Shown: positions 38,816 to 49,018, counted from the first letter of the stretch. The stretch: 64,000 nt of DNA from Candidatus Chlamydia corallus (GCF_002817655.1 NZ_NWQK01000003.1:1-64000); one strand, 5' to 3'. Notes: a model not told the origin generated them from the letters alone. Numbers and translations: made by a program.

Positions 38816-38966
38816 TAGCTTTGATTTAAAAGAATGAAATTTTAGAGTTTAGTCAACTTTAGTTATGAGGAAACTTTAGAGAAGAAATAGTATTAATTAG
38901 AGAATTGACAATTCTTCGACTTGCGGAGTATGATTCTCTTTTTCACATAGTTAAAGGTAGCGGTGC

Positions 38967-40106
38967 TTGAAACATTTAGCTGTTCTTGGGTCAACAGGTA
39001 GTATTGGTCGTCAAACATTAGAAATTGTTAGGCGTTATCCTTTAAAATTTAAAATTATTTCTATAGCTTCTTATGGGAATAATGCAGAATTATTTTTCGA
39101 GCAAATAGAAGAGTTTTCCCCATTAGCTGCTGCGGTCTATAATAAAGAGGTTTATAAAGAGGCTTGTCAGCGATTCCCTCATATTCAATTTTTTCTAGGA
39201 CAGGAGGGATTAACAGAGCTTTGTATCATGGATGCTGTGACTACTGTTGTTGCTGCTTCTTCAGGAATCGAGGCACTGCCAGCAATTCTAGAATCTATGA
39301 AAAAAGGAAAGACGCTTGCTTTAGCAAACAAAGAGATTTTAGTTTGTGCTGGAGAATTGATTTCTAAGACTGCAAAGCAATATAGCGTTGAGGTTCTTCC
39401 TATCGATAGCGAACATAATGCTTTGTATCAATGTTTAGAAGGAAGAGCTGTTGAGGGAATTAAGAGGCTAATTCTTACAGCTTCTGGAGGGCCTTTGCTC
39501 AACAAGTCATTAGAAGAGCTTTCTCGTGTGACAAAAGAAGATGTTTTGCGTCATCCTATATGGAATATGGGACCAAAAGTCACAGTGGATTCTTCAACAT
39601 TAGTGAACAAGGGTCTTGAAATTATAGAGGCCTATTGGTTGTTTGGTTTAAACAATGTCGAAATCCTAGCTATAATTCATCCTCAAAGCTTAATCCATGG
39701 TATGGTAGAATTTGCAGATGGGAGTGTGATTTCTATAATGAATCCTCCCGACATGCTCTTTCCGATACAGTATGCTTTAACAGCTCCAGAGCGTTTGCCA
39801 TCTCCTAGGGAAGGTATCGATTTTTCAAAGAAACAGACTTTAGAATTTTTCCCAGTAGATGAGGAGCGATTCCCTAGTATTCGTTTAGCACGAGAGGTCT
39901 TAGAGAAAGAGGGGTCTTCTGGGAGCTTTTTTAATGCAGCCAATGAAGTATTAGTACGAAGGTTCCTTTCCGAAGAAATTTCTTGGTGTGACATTTTACA
40001 AAAATTAACGACTCTTATGGAATGTCATAAGGTTTATGCCTGCCACTCTTTAGAAGATATTTTAGAGGTAGATGGTGAGGCTAGAGCTCTTGCTCAAGAA
40101 ATATAA
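38967..40106 (+). CDS. dxr: 1-deoxy-D-xylulose 5-phosphate reductoisomerase
   Basis: NADPH-dependent second step of the non-mevalonate isoprenoid pathway, 379 residues. The N-terminal Rossmann motif is LGSTGSIGRQTLEI. The metal and substrate signatures PIDSEHNALYQCLEG, ASGGPLLNKS, WNMGPKVTVDSSTLVNKGLEIIE and HPQSLIHGMVEF are present. The start is TTG 38967, with AAAGG 9 bp upstream. rseP follows after 12 bp on the same strand. IspG of the same pathway lies at 9474-11315. Confidence 0.96.
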   Translation: MKHLAVLGSTGSIGRQTLEIVRRYPLKFKIISIASYGNNAELFFEQIEEFSPLAAAVYNKEVYKEACQRFPHIQFFLGQEGLTELCIMDAVTTVVAASSGIEALPAILESMKKGKTLALANKEILVCAGELISKTAKQYSVEVLPIDSEHNALYQCLEGRAVEGIKRLILTASGGPLLNKSLEELSRVTKEDVLRHPIWNMGPKVTVDSSTLVNKGLEIIEAYWLFGLNNVEILAIIHPQSLIHGMVEFADGSVISIMNPPDMLFPIQYALTAPERLPSPREGIDFSKKQTLEFFPVDEERFPSIRLAREVLEKEGSSGSFFNAANEVLVRRFLSEEISWCDILQKLTTLMECHKVYACHSLEDILEVDGEARALAQEI

Positions 40107-40118
40107 TCGAGTAGGTAT

Positions 40119-41984
40119 ATGACAATAATCTATTTTATTCTAGCAGCCCTAGCTTTAGGGGTTTTAGTGTTAATTCATGAACTTGGTCATTTGATAGTAG
40201 CAAAAGCTGTAGGAATGGCTGTAGAGAGTTTTAGCATAGGTTTTGGTCCTGCTTTATTTAAAAAGCGCATAGGCGGCATAGAGTATCGCATTGGTTGCAT
40301 TCCTTTTGGAGGTTATGTTCGCATCAGAGGTATGGAACATACAAAAGAAAAAGGAGAGAAAAGCAAGATAGAGTCTGTCTATGATATTCCGAATGGATTT
40401 TTTAGTAAGTCTCCTTGGAAAAGAATATTCGTTCTTTTTGCTGGTCCTTTTGCCAATATTTTACTGGCTCTTCTTGCTTTCAGTATTCTTTACATGAATG
40501 GAGGAAGAAATAAAAATTATAACGATTGTTCTCGAGTTGTTGGTTGGGTGCACCCCGTTTTACAGGCTGAAGGATTGATTCCTGGAGATGAGATTCGCGT
40601 GTGTAATGGTAAGCCTTATGGAGGAGACAAGGAGATGCTAACGACCTCTTTATTAGAGGGGCATCTCAATTTAGAGATCACACGCCCAGGATATTTGGCG
40701 GTTCCTAGCAAAGAGTTCTCTATTGATGTGGGGTTTGATCCTACTAAATTGGGGGTGCCGTGTTCTGGAGCGAGTTATCTTTTGTATCATGATCAGGTGT
40801 CACTACCCGTGAATTCTCCTATGAAGAATTCACAATTACGTCCGAATGATCGTTTAGTCTGGATGGATGGAACACTTCTTTTTTCTATGGCTCAGGTATC
40901 TCAGATACTAAATGAGTCTTATGCTTTTGTTAAAGTGACACGTAATGGAGAAATCTTATTTTCTCGTCAACCTAGGGTATTGGCTTCGGTTTTACACTAT
41001 ACTCCCTATCTGCGTAATGAGCTCATAGATACGCAGTATGAGGCAGGCCTTAAAGGTAAATGGTCTTCGCTATATACTTTGCCTTATGTAATCAATAGTT
41101 ATGGATACGTTGAAGGTGAGCTTACCTCTATAGATCCAGAGTCTCCTTTCCCACAATCTCAAGAGAGATTACAACTTGGGGACCGCATTTTAGCTATTGA
41201 CGGAACTCCTGTTTCGGGAAGTGTGGATATTTTACGTCTTGTTCAGAATCACTGGGTTTCTATTATTGTGCAGCAAATGAGTGATCAAGAACTTGAAGAG
41301 GTGAATTCTCTAGATGCCGACAAGAAGTTTATCGCGTCGTATCATTCCAAAGATCTGCTACAAATTTTGAATCACCTTGGAGAGCCCAAAGAAGTAAAAA
41401 TAGCAGGTCCTTACCGTCTTTTGGATCCTATTGAGCCTCGTCCTTGGATTGATGTTTATTCTTCAGAGAGTTTAGATAAACAGCTGGAACTGGCTAAGAA
41501 GATTAAGAATAAGGATAAACAAAGATACTATCTAGAACGTCTTGATGCTGAAAAGCAAAAACCATCTTTAGGAATATCTTTAAAAGATCTTAAGGTGAAA
41601 TACAATCCTTCACCCGTGGTTCTCTTAGTAAATATTACTAAGGAAAGTTTGATCACATTGAAAGCACTGGTTACTGGACATTTGAGTCCGCGGTGGCTTT
41701 CTGGACCCGTGGGTATTGTGCAAATCTTACATACGGGATGGTCGGTAGGATTTTCTGAAGCGCTCTTTTGGACAGGCCTAATTAGTATGAATTTGGCTGT
41801 ATTGAATTTGCTTCCTATTCCTGTTTTGGATGGAGGCTATATTCTTCTATGTTTGTGGGAGGTAGTCACAAGAAGACGTTTGAATATGAAGATTGTGGGA
41901 AGGATCTTGGTTCCTTTCACATTTTTGTTGATTGTTTTCTTTATTTTTCTAACTTTTCAAGACCTATTTCGCTTTTTTGGCTAG
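40119..41984 (+). CDS. rseP: Site-2 protease RseP family
   Basis: Zinc metalloprotease that cleaves substrates within membranes. The N-terminal membrane segment carries the HExxH motif (LIHELGHLIVAKAVG), and the C-terminal end has the second metal segment NLLPIPVLDGGYILL. PDZ-like regions lie between them. At 621 residues it is clearly longer than the E. coli protein (about 450). The extra length is mostly in the middle PDZ region (residues about 200-500). Other membrane segments are near 105-130 and 560-610. It follows dxr by 12 bp. Its 3' end overlaps the convergent lipase-like gene by 44 bp. Confidence 0.93.
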   Translation: MTIIYFILAALALGVLVLIHELGHLIVAKAVGMAVESFSIGFGPALFKKRIGGIEYRIGCIPFGGYVRIRGMEHTKEKGEKSKIESVYDIPNGFFSKSPWKRIFVLFAGPFANILLALLAFSILYMNGGRNKNYNDCSRVVGWVHPVLQAEGLIPGDEIRVCNGKPYGGDKEMLTTSLLEGHLNLEITRPGYLAVPSKEFSIDVGFDPTKLGVPCSGASYLLYHDQVSLPVNSPMKNSQLRPNDRLVWMDGTLLFSMAQVSQILNESYAFVKVTRNGEILFSRQPRVLASVLHYTPYLRNELIDTQYEAGLKGKWSSLYTLPYVINSYGYVEGELTSIDPESPFPQSQERLQLGDRILAIDGTPVSGSVDILRLVQNHWVSIIVQQMSDQELEEVNSLDADKKFIASYHSKDLLQILNHLGEPKEVKIAGPYRLLDPIEPRPWIDVYSSESLDKQLELAKKIKNKDKQRYYLERLDAEKQKPSLGISLKDLKVKYNPSPVVLLVNITKESLITLKALVTGHLSPRWLSGPVGIVQILHTGWSVGFSEALFWTGLISMNLAVLNLLPIPVLDGGYILLCLWEVVTRRRLNMKIVGRILVPFTFLLIVFFIFLTFQDLFRFFG

Positions 41985-42918
41985 GGTTCCATTTTTTGGG
42001 GAATCCGTAAAGGTTATAGGGACGAGAACCAAAGCAGTGTATAACGTAGACGTCCTGGTTAGGATAGGGCTTAAGTCTTGAATTCTTCTGTTTGTCTTCC
42101 ATAACGGTTTGTTCTAGAGCTGCTTCTGGAGTGTCCTCAATTATAGAGGTTTTATTTCCCTCTTTTAAAAACTCCTTCATAAGATAGAGAGACTTCCTAT
42201 TATTAATGATATAGGTATGGCTGGTATGGATAACATAAGTTTTATGTGGTGTATCTAGTTTCGTCTCTATAGTACATACCTTGCCATCATTTTCATAGGG
42301 CAGGCGGAAGGGAAGGAATTTGCTATGTTTGTTCCCGCTAAGAATGAGAACGTCTAAAGATGCGGGCAGTTTCGCGATATTTAACATCTTTGTAGGGCAG
42401 TATGTTAGGAGTTGTCTTCCTAATTTTCCTCCGAATACGAACTGTACGAATTTTACACATCTGTAGCGTCTTGCGAGTGTAGACCCTGCATTTGGAGGAG
42501 CCATAAGAATGGCTTTTCCTTTCTTGGCTTCTTCAGGACAGTCTGGGCGAGCAAGTGCGACACGAACAATCACTCCTCCAATAGAATGAGTTACGAAGTT
42601 GATAGGAACTCCAGGCTTGAGTTCAGCAATTTTTTTGAGCAAGAGATTCAAGTGTTCGGCATGCCTTTCTAGAGTAAACTTACGAGTTTCGTAATTCCAA
42701 ATAAAGACATCGTAGTGTTCTTTTTCTAGAACGCGAGCAATGGGTTTTAAGGATGTATAGGATCTTAAGAATGCGTGCACGCAGACAACGGATTCTTTTT
42801 TCTGAGAGGTTTCCTTTAAGCCCCCGATTCCAGACGGAAGGGTTTGGATTACTGAGGTTTCCGAGAATAAAGGAGTACCAACAGCTAGAAAGAGTATAGT
42901 TAATAAAAATTTCTTCAT
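41941..42918 (-). CDS. Predicted secreted lipase-like alpha/beta hydrolase
   Basis: A 325-residue protein with an N-terminal signal peptide (MKKFLLTILFLAVGTPLFSE) and an alpha/beta hydrolase core. The nucleophile elbow is THSIGGV near residue 112, with the flanking strand FVTHSIGGVIVRVAL. It resembles triacylglycerol lipase or GPI-inositol-deacylase-type esterases. Candidate acid and His residues cannot be assigned securely. The gene overlaps rseP tail-to-tail by 44 bp. Substrate unknown, perhaps host lipid. Confidence 0.72.
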   Translation of the reverse strand: MKKFLLTILFLAVGTPLFSETSVIQTLPSGIGGLKETSQKKESVVCVHAFLRSYTSLKPIARVLEKEHYDVFIWNYETRKFTLERHAEHLNLLLKKIAELKPGVPINFVTHSIGGVIVRVALARPDCPEEAKKGKAILMAPPNAGSTLARRYRCVKFVQFVFGGKLGRQLLTYCPTKMLNIAKLPASLDVLILSGNKHSKFLPFRLPYENDGKVCTIETKLDTPHKTYVIHTSHTYIINNRKSLYLMKEFLKEGNKTSIIEDTPEAALEQTVMEDKQKNSRLKPYPNQDVYVIHCFGSRPYNLYGFPKKWNPSQKSEIGLEKLEK

Positions 42919-43043
42919 TTGTCACCGATATAATTATTTTAAATAAGTCTTTTATTAAAAAAGAATATGTTTGTTGATACTTATTAATAAAAATAACTAA
43001 TTAGTTCACTTTTAATATTAAAAGAAACGATGACTTTATTATT

Positions 43044-44132
43044 TTAGATAATTTGCTCAGAAACTTGAGCATTATTGATACTTAAGATCAGGCTCTTTTT
43101 TGGAAGCTCCTGATGAATGCGAGTGGAGGTGATTACAGTCTGGCCCAGACTAGGGGCGAGGTCAAGGAGTTGACCAATACGTTCATTATCTAATCCTGCA
43201 TGGATATCATCTAGACAGACTAGAGGAGAGACGTTGTGAGCTTGCTTTAGATAGAGGCACTCAGCAAGACGTAAGATTGCTAAGAGACTGTGTTTTTGCC
43301 CTTCACTAGAGAATTGAGAGACAGGCATTTGATTGATAGTAAGTAGAAAGTCTTCTCGATGAGGGCCTATTGAAGTGCTTCCCCATTCAAGATCCCGGGG
43401 AAGGGATGTAGAGAGTTGTTTATGAAATTCCTCAGCAATAGTAGTTTCAGAAATATCAGAATTTTTGATTAAGGAGCTCTTAAATTTTAAGGCTAGCTGT
43501 TCCTTTAGATTGTTGGACCAGAGTTCTTTGCATAAAGCTGTGAGTTTCTGACTACAGAGAAAACGTTGGATTGATAGGTACGTACCGTGCTTAATTAGTT
43601 GTTCGTCCCAGATGGCAACAGTGGATGTTTGCTTGCTTTTCAAGAGAGCATTTCTTTGTTGGAGGGCGCGATGATAGTATGATAAGGCGTGGGTATACTG
43701 GCTATCACATTGAGATAAAAGCAGGTTGAGGAAGAGACGACGATCCGCAGGAGCTCCTGAAATTAGGAGGCGGTCTTTTGAAGAGAAGAGGACGATAGGT
43801 ACTTTTCCTATAAGCTGAGATAAGGTTTTTATGGGATTTTGGTTGTAGAAGATCTTTTTTCCCTGTTTATCTGTATAGATGGATAGCGCTTGAGAAAGTT
43901 GGTCTCTCTCGAATTGTGTTTCTAAGAAGAAATGGGGAGACCCAAAGGTGATGGTTTCTGTGAGGTGTTGTGTTCGAAAAGACCTTCCTAGAGATAAAAC
44001 GTAAAGCGCTTCTAAGAGGTTTGTTTTTCCTTGGGCATTTTTCCCAACAATATAGTTGAGCTTAGGGGCTAGTGAGATTTCTAAATCACTATGGTTGCGA
44101 AAATTTTGTAGCTTCAGAGAGCAGATTTTCAT
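43044..44132 (-). CDS. recF: DNA recombination and repair protein RecF
   Basis: SMC-like ATPase, 362 residues, for loading RecA at gaps. Walker A is [14 protein letters not shown] near residue 30, and the signature [17 protein letters not shown] and Walker [12 protein letters not shown] are visible. The start is ATG 44132. It lies just downstream of dnaN (47 bp), the common dnaN-recF order. Confidence 0.96.
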   Translation of the reverse strand: MKICSLKLQNFRNHSDLEISLAPKLNYIVGKNAQGKTNLLEALYVLSLGRSFRTQHLTETITFGSPHFFLETQFERDQLSQALSIYTDKQGKKIFYNQNPIKTLSQLIGKVPIVLFSSKDRLLISGAPADRRLFLNLLLSQCDSQYTHALSYYHRALQQRNALLKSKQTSTVAIWDEQLIKHGTYLSIQRFLCSQKLTALCKELWSNNLKEQLALKFKSSLIKNSDISETTIAEEFHKQLSTSLPRDLEWGSTSIGPHREDFLLTINQMPVSQFSSEGQKHSLLAILRLAECLYLKQAHNVSPLVCLDDIHAGLDNERIGQLLDLAPSLGQTVITSTRIHQELPKKSLILSINNAQVSEQII

Positions 44133-44179
44133 AAAAATCGGCAGGGTAGCGACCTAAAGGATTTACCTGGGGTAATTTA

Positions 44180-45280
44180 TTAATCATCATGTAGTCTCAT
44201 AGGCATGATAACAAATAATCCTGAGGCAGAATCTGTAATGATTCCAGGATTGTAGGAATCGGAGATCCCTAGGCAGACCAATTCATCCTTACTATGCTTC
44301 AGGATGTCTAAAAAGAAAAAGGGATTAAAGGCAATTTCTAGGAGTTCACCAGAATAATTCACAGCCATACTTACCTTTCCTTCACCCACTTTAGTACAGT
44401 TTGCTGTTAGAGTGAGTTCTCCTGGTAAGAAAGAAAATTTCACGGAGTGCGAGGACTCGTTTGTAAATAATGCAACTTGTTTGAGTAGAGTAATCAGCTC
44501 TTCTCGATGCAAATCGAGTTTTACGTTACTCTCTGTAGATATGACAGGAGAAAAATCGGGAAATTCTCCAGAGAGAAGTTTTGAGATAAGGAGTGTGTTA
44601 TCACATTCAACGGCAATCTTATCCTGATCTAAGAAGATAGTAGCTTCACCTTCATCAGAGCACATCTTTATAATTTCTTCTACTGCTTTGATAGGAATAA
44701 TATATTCTCCAGCAAAACTTTTATCTAAAGTAACTTCGGCATCTATTTTTGCTAACCGTTTTCCGTCAGTCCCCACCATAGTAGCAATGCCCTGGGCTAT
44801 AGAAAACAGAACTCCAGTAAGAACATAGCGGCTTTCTTCTCGCGATACGGCAAATGAGGTTCTCTGTAACATTGTTTTTAGCTGCTCAGCAGGTAAGGAA
44901 AAGCGCAGAGCGTTTTGTATATCAGGGAGCATGGGAAAGTCTTCTTTTTCCATGCTCAGTAGGCGAAAGCATGAAGATCCCGAAGTGATTTGTGCCATTT
45001 CCCCTGCGGACGAGGAAATTTCTAAATTTGCCTCTGTTAACTCTTTAACCAATTGAAAAAATCTCTTTGATGGGATAGAAATCGCTCCTTTTTCATAGAC
45101 TTTAGCTTTGGCAACGCAACGTGTGCTCACTGTCAAATCGGTGGCAGTAAAAACTAATTCGTCATTATAAGTTTCAATCAGCACGTGGGTGAGTACGGGA
45201 ATCGGTGTGTTTTGAGGAACGACACTTTGAATTTTTTTGATAAGGTTTCCTAGCTCATTTCGGGATACAACGAATTTCAT
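44180..45280 (-). CDS. dnaN: DNA polymerase III beta sliding clamp
   Basis: Beta clamp, 366 residues, which tethers the replicative polymerase to DNA. The sequence shows the three-domain repeat pattern with MKFVVSRNELGNLIKKIQSVVP at the start, GVLFSIAQGIATMVGTDGKRLAKID in domain 2, and VCLGISDSYNPGIITDSASG near the end followed by the usual IMPMRL. The start is ATG 45280. Followed by recF. Confidence 0.97.
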   Translation of the reverse strand: MKFVVSRNELGNLIKKIQSVVPQNTPIPVLTHVLIETYNDELVFTATDLTVSTRCVAKAKVYEKGAISIPSKRFFQLVKELTEANLEISSSAGEMAQITSGSSCFRLLSMEKEDFPMLPDIQNALRFSLPAEQLKTMLQRTSFAVSREESRYVLTGVLFSIAQGIATMVGTDGKRLAKIDAEVTLDKSFAGEYIIPIKAVEEIIKMCSDEGEATIFLDQDKIAVECDNTLLISKLLSGEFPDFSPVISTESNVKLDLHREELITLLKQVALFTNESSHSVKFSFLPGELTLTANCTKVGEGKVSMAVNYSGELLEIAFNPFFFLDILKHSKDELVCLGISDSYNPGIITDSASGLFVIMPMRLHDD

Positions 45281-45535
45281 ATTTTCCTATGACCTCAGAG
45301 TCATCTAACTTTATGCGAAGGGCTACGCCTCTTTAAAAGAGATCGTAGAGGTACGATCGGGATATTACTACAAAGCGATTTTCTGGTCTTCTAGATATTT
45401 TGTTACTAAAAAAGGCTTTAGGCTGAGGAAATTTTCTTTGAAAATAAAGGAAAGACGATTCTCGTTATTGTCTTAAGAAGGAAAAATTACTTTTTGTTAT
45501 ACTTGCTTTTGTCCCCAAATACGGGGGAGGATCTT
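45281..45535. other. Divergent intergenic region dnaN / smpB
   Basis: About 255 bp with no recognisable gene. It should hold the promoters for the divergent dnaN-recF and smpB units. No clear promoter could be singled out. Confidence 0.35.
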
Positions 45536-45991
45536 ATGGCAGAAAAAGAAATTGTTTCTAATCGCAGGGCTCTGCGTAACTATGAAGTTATAGAGACTTT
45601 AGAAGCAGGCATCATTTTGACTGGAACTGAGATCAAGTCATTGCGTGATCATGGAGGGAATCTAGGGGATGCTTATGTAGTCATTTCTAAAGGTGAGGGG
45701 TGGTTGTTGAATGCTAGTATCGCTCCGTATCGGTTTGGGAATATCTATAACCACGAAGAGCGTCGTAAGCGTAAGCTCCTTCTTCATAGATACGAAATTC
45801 GTAAATTAGAGGGTAAAATTGCTCAAAAGGGCATGACTTTGATTCCTCTGAGCATGTTTTTTCGTCGCGGCTATGTTAAGGTGCGTTTGGGTTGTTGTCG
45901 TGGGAAAAAAGCTTACGATAAGCGTCGTACGATCATAGAACGGGAAAAAGAACGTGAGGTTGCGGCTGCTATGAAGAGGCGCCATCATTGA
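45536..45991 (+). CDS. smpB: tmRNA-binding protein SmpB
   Basis: Partner of tmRNA in rescue of stalled ribosomes, 151 residues. Conserved segments: [52 protein letters not shown] and the Lys/Arg-rich C-terminal tail. ATG 45536 has GGGGGAGG just upstream; the frame is open to 45494. Overlaps the convergent apbE by 23 bp at its 3' end. Confidence 0.97.
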   Translation: MAEKEIVSNRRALRNYEVIETLEAGIILTGTEIKSLRDHGGNLGDAYVVISKGEGWLLNASIAPYRFGNIYNHEERRKRKLLLHRYEIRKLEGKIAQKGMTLIPLSMFFRRGYVKVRLGCCRGKKAYDKRRTIIEREKEREVAAAMKRRHH

Positions 45992-46907
45992 TATAGGTTA
46001 GGATGTGATGTTCTTCAGCCCATTTTTTTGCCTCTGCTTTAGAACTAAAAGTCATGAGAACTGTTGCAATAGCATCGGCATATGTACAGCTCGGATGGAC
46101 TACGGAAACACTTTGGATAGGATACGTGTCTAGCTCTAAAGGTTTTCCTGTACGGGGATCAAGAATATGAGTATAAGTTTTCCCTTCAACAAACCATTTT
46201 TGAATACGATTTCCACTAGTTGCAATTGCCTTGTTATCCATCTCTAAAATCTCACCTGCCGCTTCAGAGAGAATACGCCAGAGCCTTCCTGAAGGATGAT
46301 GGCCTGAGGTTTTTATCTCTCCTCCCCACTCCACATAGCTGTTGGAGCAAAAATTTTTACAAATTTCATTTAGACAATCTACGGCGTAACCTTTGACAAC
46401 ACCACAGAGATCGATTTGAACTTGAGGATTATCTTTGATTAGAGTTTTTGTTTTTGGGTTAAAAGTAAGGTGTTGCCAACCCATGGTTTGATAATGTTGT
46501 TGCCACACTTCCTTAGGAGGGAGAGTTTGACTCTTGAGATGTAGAAGCCAAAGAGTTTTTAAAGGTCCTAAAGTAGGGTCAAAACGTCCTTCCGAAAGCT
46601 TATAAAGTTTATCTACCTGATCTAAGAAATCAGAAAGTTCTACGGATAGGGTGATAGGGATGTTTGCTGGAGCTCGGTTGATCATCGAGAGCTCTGAATT
46701 GGGATTCCAATTGTTATAAATTGAGTCAATCTTATGAAAACATGCCTTGATTTGCTGGCATAAAAGGTCTTTTTCTTTTGCAGATAAAGATTTTCCCAGA
46801 ATGATACGGTAAGAGATTGTCATCTGCTCTCCCTTGATTGTTGTCATTTTCTGAGAGCATGAACAGAGTCCAAGACATAGAAGAATTAAGAACAATTTCG
46901 ATAACAT
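45969..46907 (-). CDS. apbE: FAD:protein FMN transferase lipoprotein
   Basis: Transferase that attaches FMN to Thr residues of flavoproteins such as subunits of the Na+-translocating NADH:quinone reductase. The 312-residue form starts at ATG 46907, with a lipoprotein-like start ([17 protein letters not shown]). Family motifs: [16 protein letters not shown] near the middle, [10 protein letters not shown], and [14 protein letters not shown], with a Thr/Asp metal site near the end. The frame is open further upstream to 46982, but the lipobox fits the shorter start. It overlaps the 3' end of folD by 22 bp and smpB by 23 bp. Confidence 0.9.
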   Translation of the reverse strand: MLSKLFLILLCLGLCSCSQKMTTIKGEQMTISYRIILGKSLSAKEKDLLCQQIKACFHKIDSIYNNWNPNSELSMINRAPANIPITLSVELSDFLDQVDKLYKLSEGRFDPTLGPLKTLWLLHLKSQTLPPKEVWQQHYQTMGWQHLTFNPKTKTLIKDNPQVQIDLCGVVKGYAVDCLNEICKNFCSNSYVEWGGEIKTSGHHPSGRLWRILSEAAGEILEMDNKAIATSGNRIQKWFVEGKTYTHILDPRTGKPLELDTYPIQSVSVVHPSCTYADAIATVLMTFSSKAEAKKWAEEHHILTYINDGASS

Positions 46908-47746
46908 TGCCAGGTATTGCTCATAAGCATAGCAACAGTCATGGGACCAACGCCTCCAGGCACTGGAGTGATTGCTGCGCATTTTGTCACAACGTTATTA
47001 AAATCTACATCTCCAAGGAGAGTATAGCCTTTCGCATTGTCGGCGGGAACTCTTGTTGTTCCTACATCTACAATTACAGCGTGGGGTGCTACCATAGTTT
47101 CTTTTATAAAAAGTGGCACTCCTACAGCAGCAACAATAATATCAGCCATCTTTAAGATTTCTGGTAGGTTTTTGGACTGGCTGTGGAGAACTGTGACTGT
47201 AGAGTTGGTTTGAGGATGCTTTTGCATCATGAGGGCTGCTAAGGGTTTCCCCACGATATTACTTCTCCCTGCAATAGCAACATGGCGACCTGCAAGAGGA
47301 ATCTCATAATAGTTCAGAAGTTCGATAATTCCTGCAGGAGTGCAAGGTATAAGTCCATGAAAATTTCCAAGGAGTAACTTTCCCATGTTTATAGGATGAA
47401 GACCGTCAACATCTTTATCTGGTGAGATCGATTGGAGAATAACTTCACTGTCTAGGTGTTTGGGAAGGGGAAGTTGAACAAGGATGCCGTGGATGCTGGG
47501 ATCTTCATTTAACCGTTCTATTAACTTCAGGATGGAAGATAGGGTGGAGTCGGAAGGTAACTTGTGAGCTTTGGAAATGATTCCAATGTCTCCAGCTTTT
47601 TTGACTTTCATGCCAACATATACTTCAGAGGCGGGGTCATTGCCAATAAGAACCACAGCAAGTCCAGGAGAAGTAGGACTTTGCGAGATTTCTTCTTTAA
47701 GTTTTTGAAGGATTTTTTCAGCTACAGGAAGCCCTCTCAGCAACAT
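46886..47746 (-). CDS. folD: Bifunctional methylenetetrahydrofolate dehydrogenase/cyclohydrolase
   Basis: 286-residue FolD for one-carbon metabolism. Motifs present: VGNDPAS-type GNDPASEVYVGMKVK with the catalytic Lys, VQLPLPKHLD, PCTPAGIIELL, GRSNIVGKPLA for NADP binding, and PVPGGVGPMTVAML near the end. The start is ATG 47746, overlapping the upstream membrane protein by 10 bp. apbE overlaps its end by 22 bp, so the three form a tight operon. Confidence 0.96.
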   Translation of the reverse strand: MLLRGLPVAEKILQKLKEEISQSPTSPGLAVVLIGNDPASEVYVGMKVKKAGDIGIISKAHKLPSDSTLSSILKLIERLNEDPSIHGILVQLPLPKHLDSEVILQSISPDKDVDGLHPINMGKLLLGNFHGLIPCTPAGIIELLNYYEIPLAGRHVAIAGRSNIVGKPLAALMMQKHPQTNSTVTVLHSQSKNLPEILKMADIIVAAVGVPLFIKETMVAPHAVIVDVGTTRVPADNAKGYTLLGDVDFNNVVTKCAAITPVPGGVGPMTVAMLMSNTWQCYRNCS

Positions 47747-48252
47747 ACAAATCTCCTAAAAAAAGATACCATTTTACGGATTCCAGAGTTTATTGCGCAA
47801 GGAAGTATATAGATTAAGGAATTGAAGATGAGATTATCTAAGAAAGAATGTCTTAGGGGTGAAACTAGTAAATCTATAGACCAACGTACTTCATGGCCAA
47901 ACAGGGCGTATGTAGGAATTGTTAGGAGTAAAAAGATTGCACAGAAAATCATATTCACGATTACCAAGGCGGTCTTGCTCTCTTTTGAAAAAATAAGGTA
48001 TGCCTTATGGGTGATAAGAGCTGTTAGAGGATAAAGAAGCAGAAATACGCCTCGGCTTCCTAAGGCTAAATCGCTTAAGATACCACAGCCTAGAGAGAGT
48101 AGGAGTCCCCTATCTTTTGAAAAACAATAGAAGCATAGAACAATATAGGGAGAAAAAATGATCAGATTTGCAGTAGGGCAGAGTATGGGGAGGATTAGCA
48201 TGGATAAAATACAAAAAAGAAAGCATTTGCCAGGTGTGATGTAGGAAGGCAT
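47737..48252 (-). CDS. MreD-like polytopic membrane protein
   Basis: A 171-residue protein with about five hydrophobic segments and a short basic C-terminal end (RRFVCC). The central segment GCGILSDLALGSRGVFLLLYPL resembles the MreD/rod-shape family, where a GxxxDxxxGxxLG pattern is typical. Chlamydiae use MreB, and an MreD partner is plausible. This is a family-level guess. It is cotranslated with folD (10-bp overlap). Confidence 0.6.
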   Translation of the reverse strand: MPSYITPGKCFLFCILSMLILPILCPTANLIIFSPYIVLCFYCFSKDRGLLLSLGCGILSDLALGSRGVFLLLYPLTALITHKAYLIFSKESKTALVIVNMIFCAIFLLLTIPTYALFGHEVRWSIDLLVSPLRHSFLDNLIFNSLIYILPCAINSGIRKMVSFFRRFVCC

Positions 48253-48473
48253 TGTGATAGCCTGTAGTTCTGATTATCGATTTCGAAAGGTTTAGACGTC
48301 TTGTATATAACAAACCAGAGCATTTCTTAGCTTGGTTTTTTATATCTATCTAAAAGGTTTCTAAACAAAAGCTTAGGTTATATTTTATATATTAATTAAA
48401 ATTAATTTATTATTATTAATATTTTTAAATTAAAATTAGTTTGTTGGGTTGATTTTTTATTTTTATAATTTTT

Positions 48474-48767
48474 ATGGGAAAGCCAAAGAAGAGCAGAACC
48501 GATAGGGCTTTGGCTCGGGCGATTCAAAAGAAATCAACCGAAGTGTTAAAGAAACCTAAGCAGATAAAAAATAAGAACCGTCGTGCATTTGTTATTGCTA
48601 AGGAACAGAAAACTCTTAAACACCGTGCTCAAGAATACGACCAGTTAGTTCGCTCTCTCTTGGATTCTCAGAAAAAGGATATTGATAAGGTGTTGATTTT
48701 CAATTATGAGAATGGATTTATTTTTACTGACAAAGATAATTTTAGTAAGTATTCAGTCCGTCTTTAG
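48474..48767 (+). CDS. ltuB: Late transcription unit B protein
   Basis: A 97-residue, very basic protein (MGKPKKSRTDRALARAIQKK). The length, composition and place ahead of the CT082/CT083-like genes match LtuB of Chlamydia, a late-cycle protein of unknown function. The ATG at 48474 has no ribosome binding site, and a TATAAT sits only 5 bp upstream, so the real promoter is unclear. The AT-rich region before it is typical of late chlamydial promoters. Followed by hairpins at 48758 and 48796. Confidence 0.85.
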   Translation: MGKPKKSRTDRALARAIQKKSTEVLKKPKQIKNKNRRAFVIAKEQKTLKHRAQEYDQLVRSLLDSQKKDIDKVLIFNYENGFIFTDKDNFSKYSVRL

Positions 48768-48854
48768 ACGGGGTTAAACTAAAAAAAAATCGCAGAACGG
48801 GACTATCCCGTGATGGAATGACAGGAAATCTGGGGAATCAATTTAGAGCTAAGA

Positions 48855-48899
48855 ACTGTCTAAGTATTAAGATCTCCAAAATCTTAATACTTAGACAGT
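48855..48899. repeat. 19-bp perfect inverted repeat
   Basis: Left arm 48855-48873 and right arm 48881-48899 are exact reverse complements with the 7-base loop ctccaaa. No T-run follows on either strand. It may be an RNA structure, a processing site, a protein target or a terminator. Confidence 0.75.
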
Positions 48900-48985
48900 C
48901 GGATCTGAGTGATCCTTCTAGCTTAACAGCGATGCACTTTGTTGCATCTACTCGTTATTCTTTGTCCTCCCATAAGTTTTTTTTT

Positions 48986-49018
48986 ACGCAAGGTGTTTTA
49001 TCTTGCGTTTTTTTTTGT
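48986..49018 (+). terminator. Intrinsic terminator after ltuB region
   Basis: The 7-bp stem ACGCAAG/CTTGCGT (48986-48992 with 49002-49008) is followed by a run of T to 49018. It could end ltuB or a short RNA between 48770 and 48980. Confidence 0.8.

Noticed and set aside
46908-46982. Longer apbE start
   Set aside because: The extra residues lie inside folD and precede a clear lipoprotein signal, so ATG 46907 is the likelier start.
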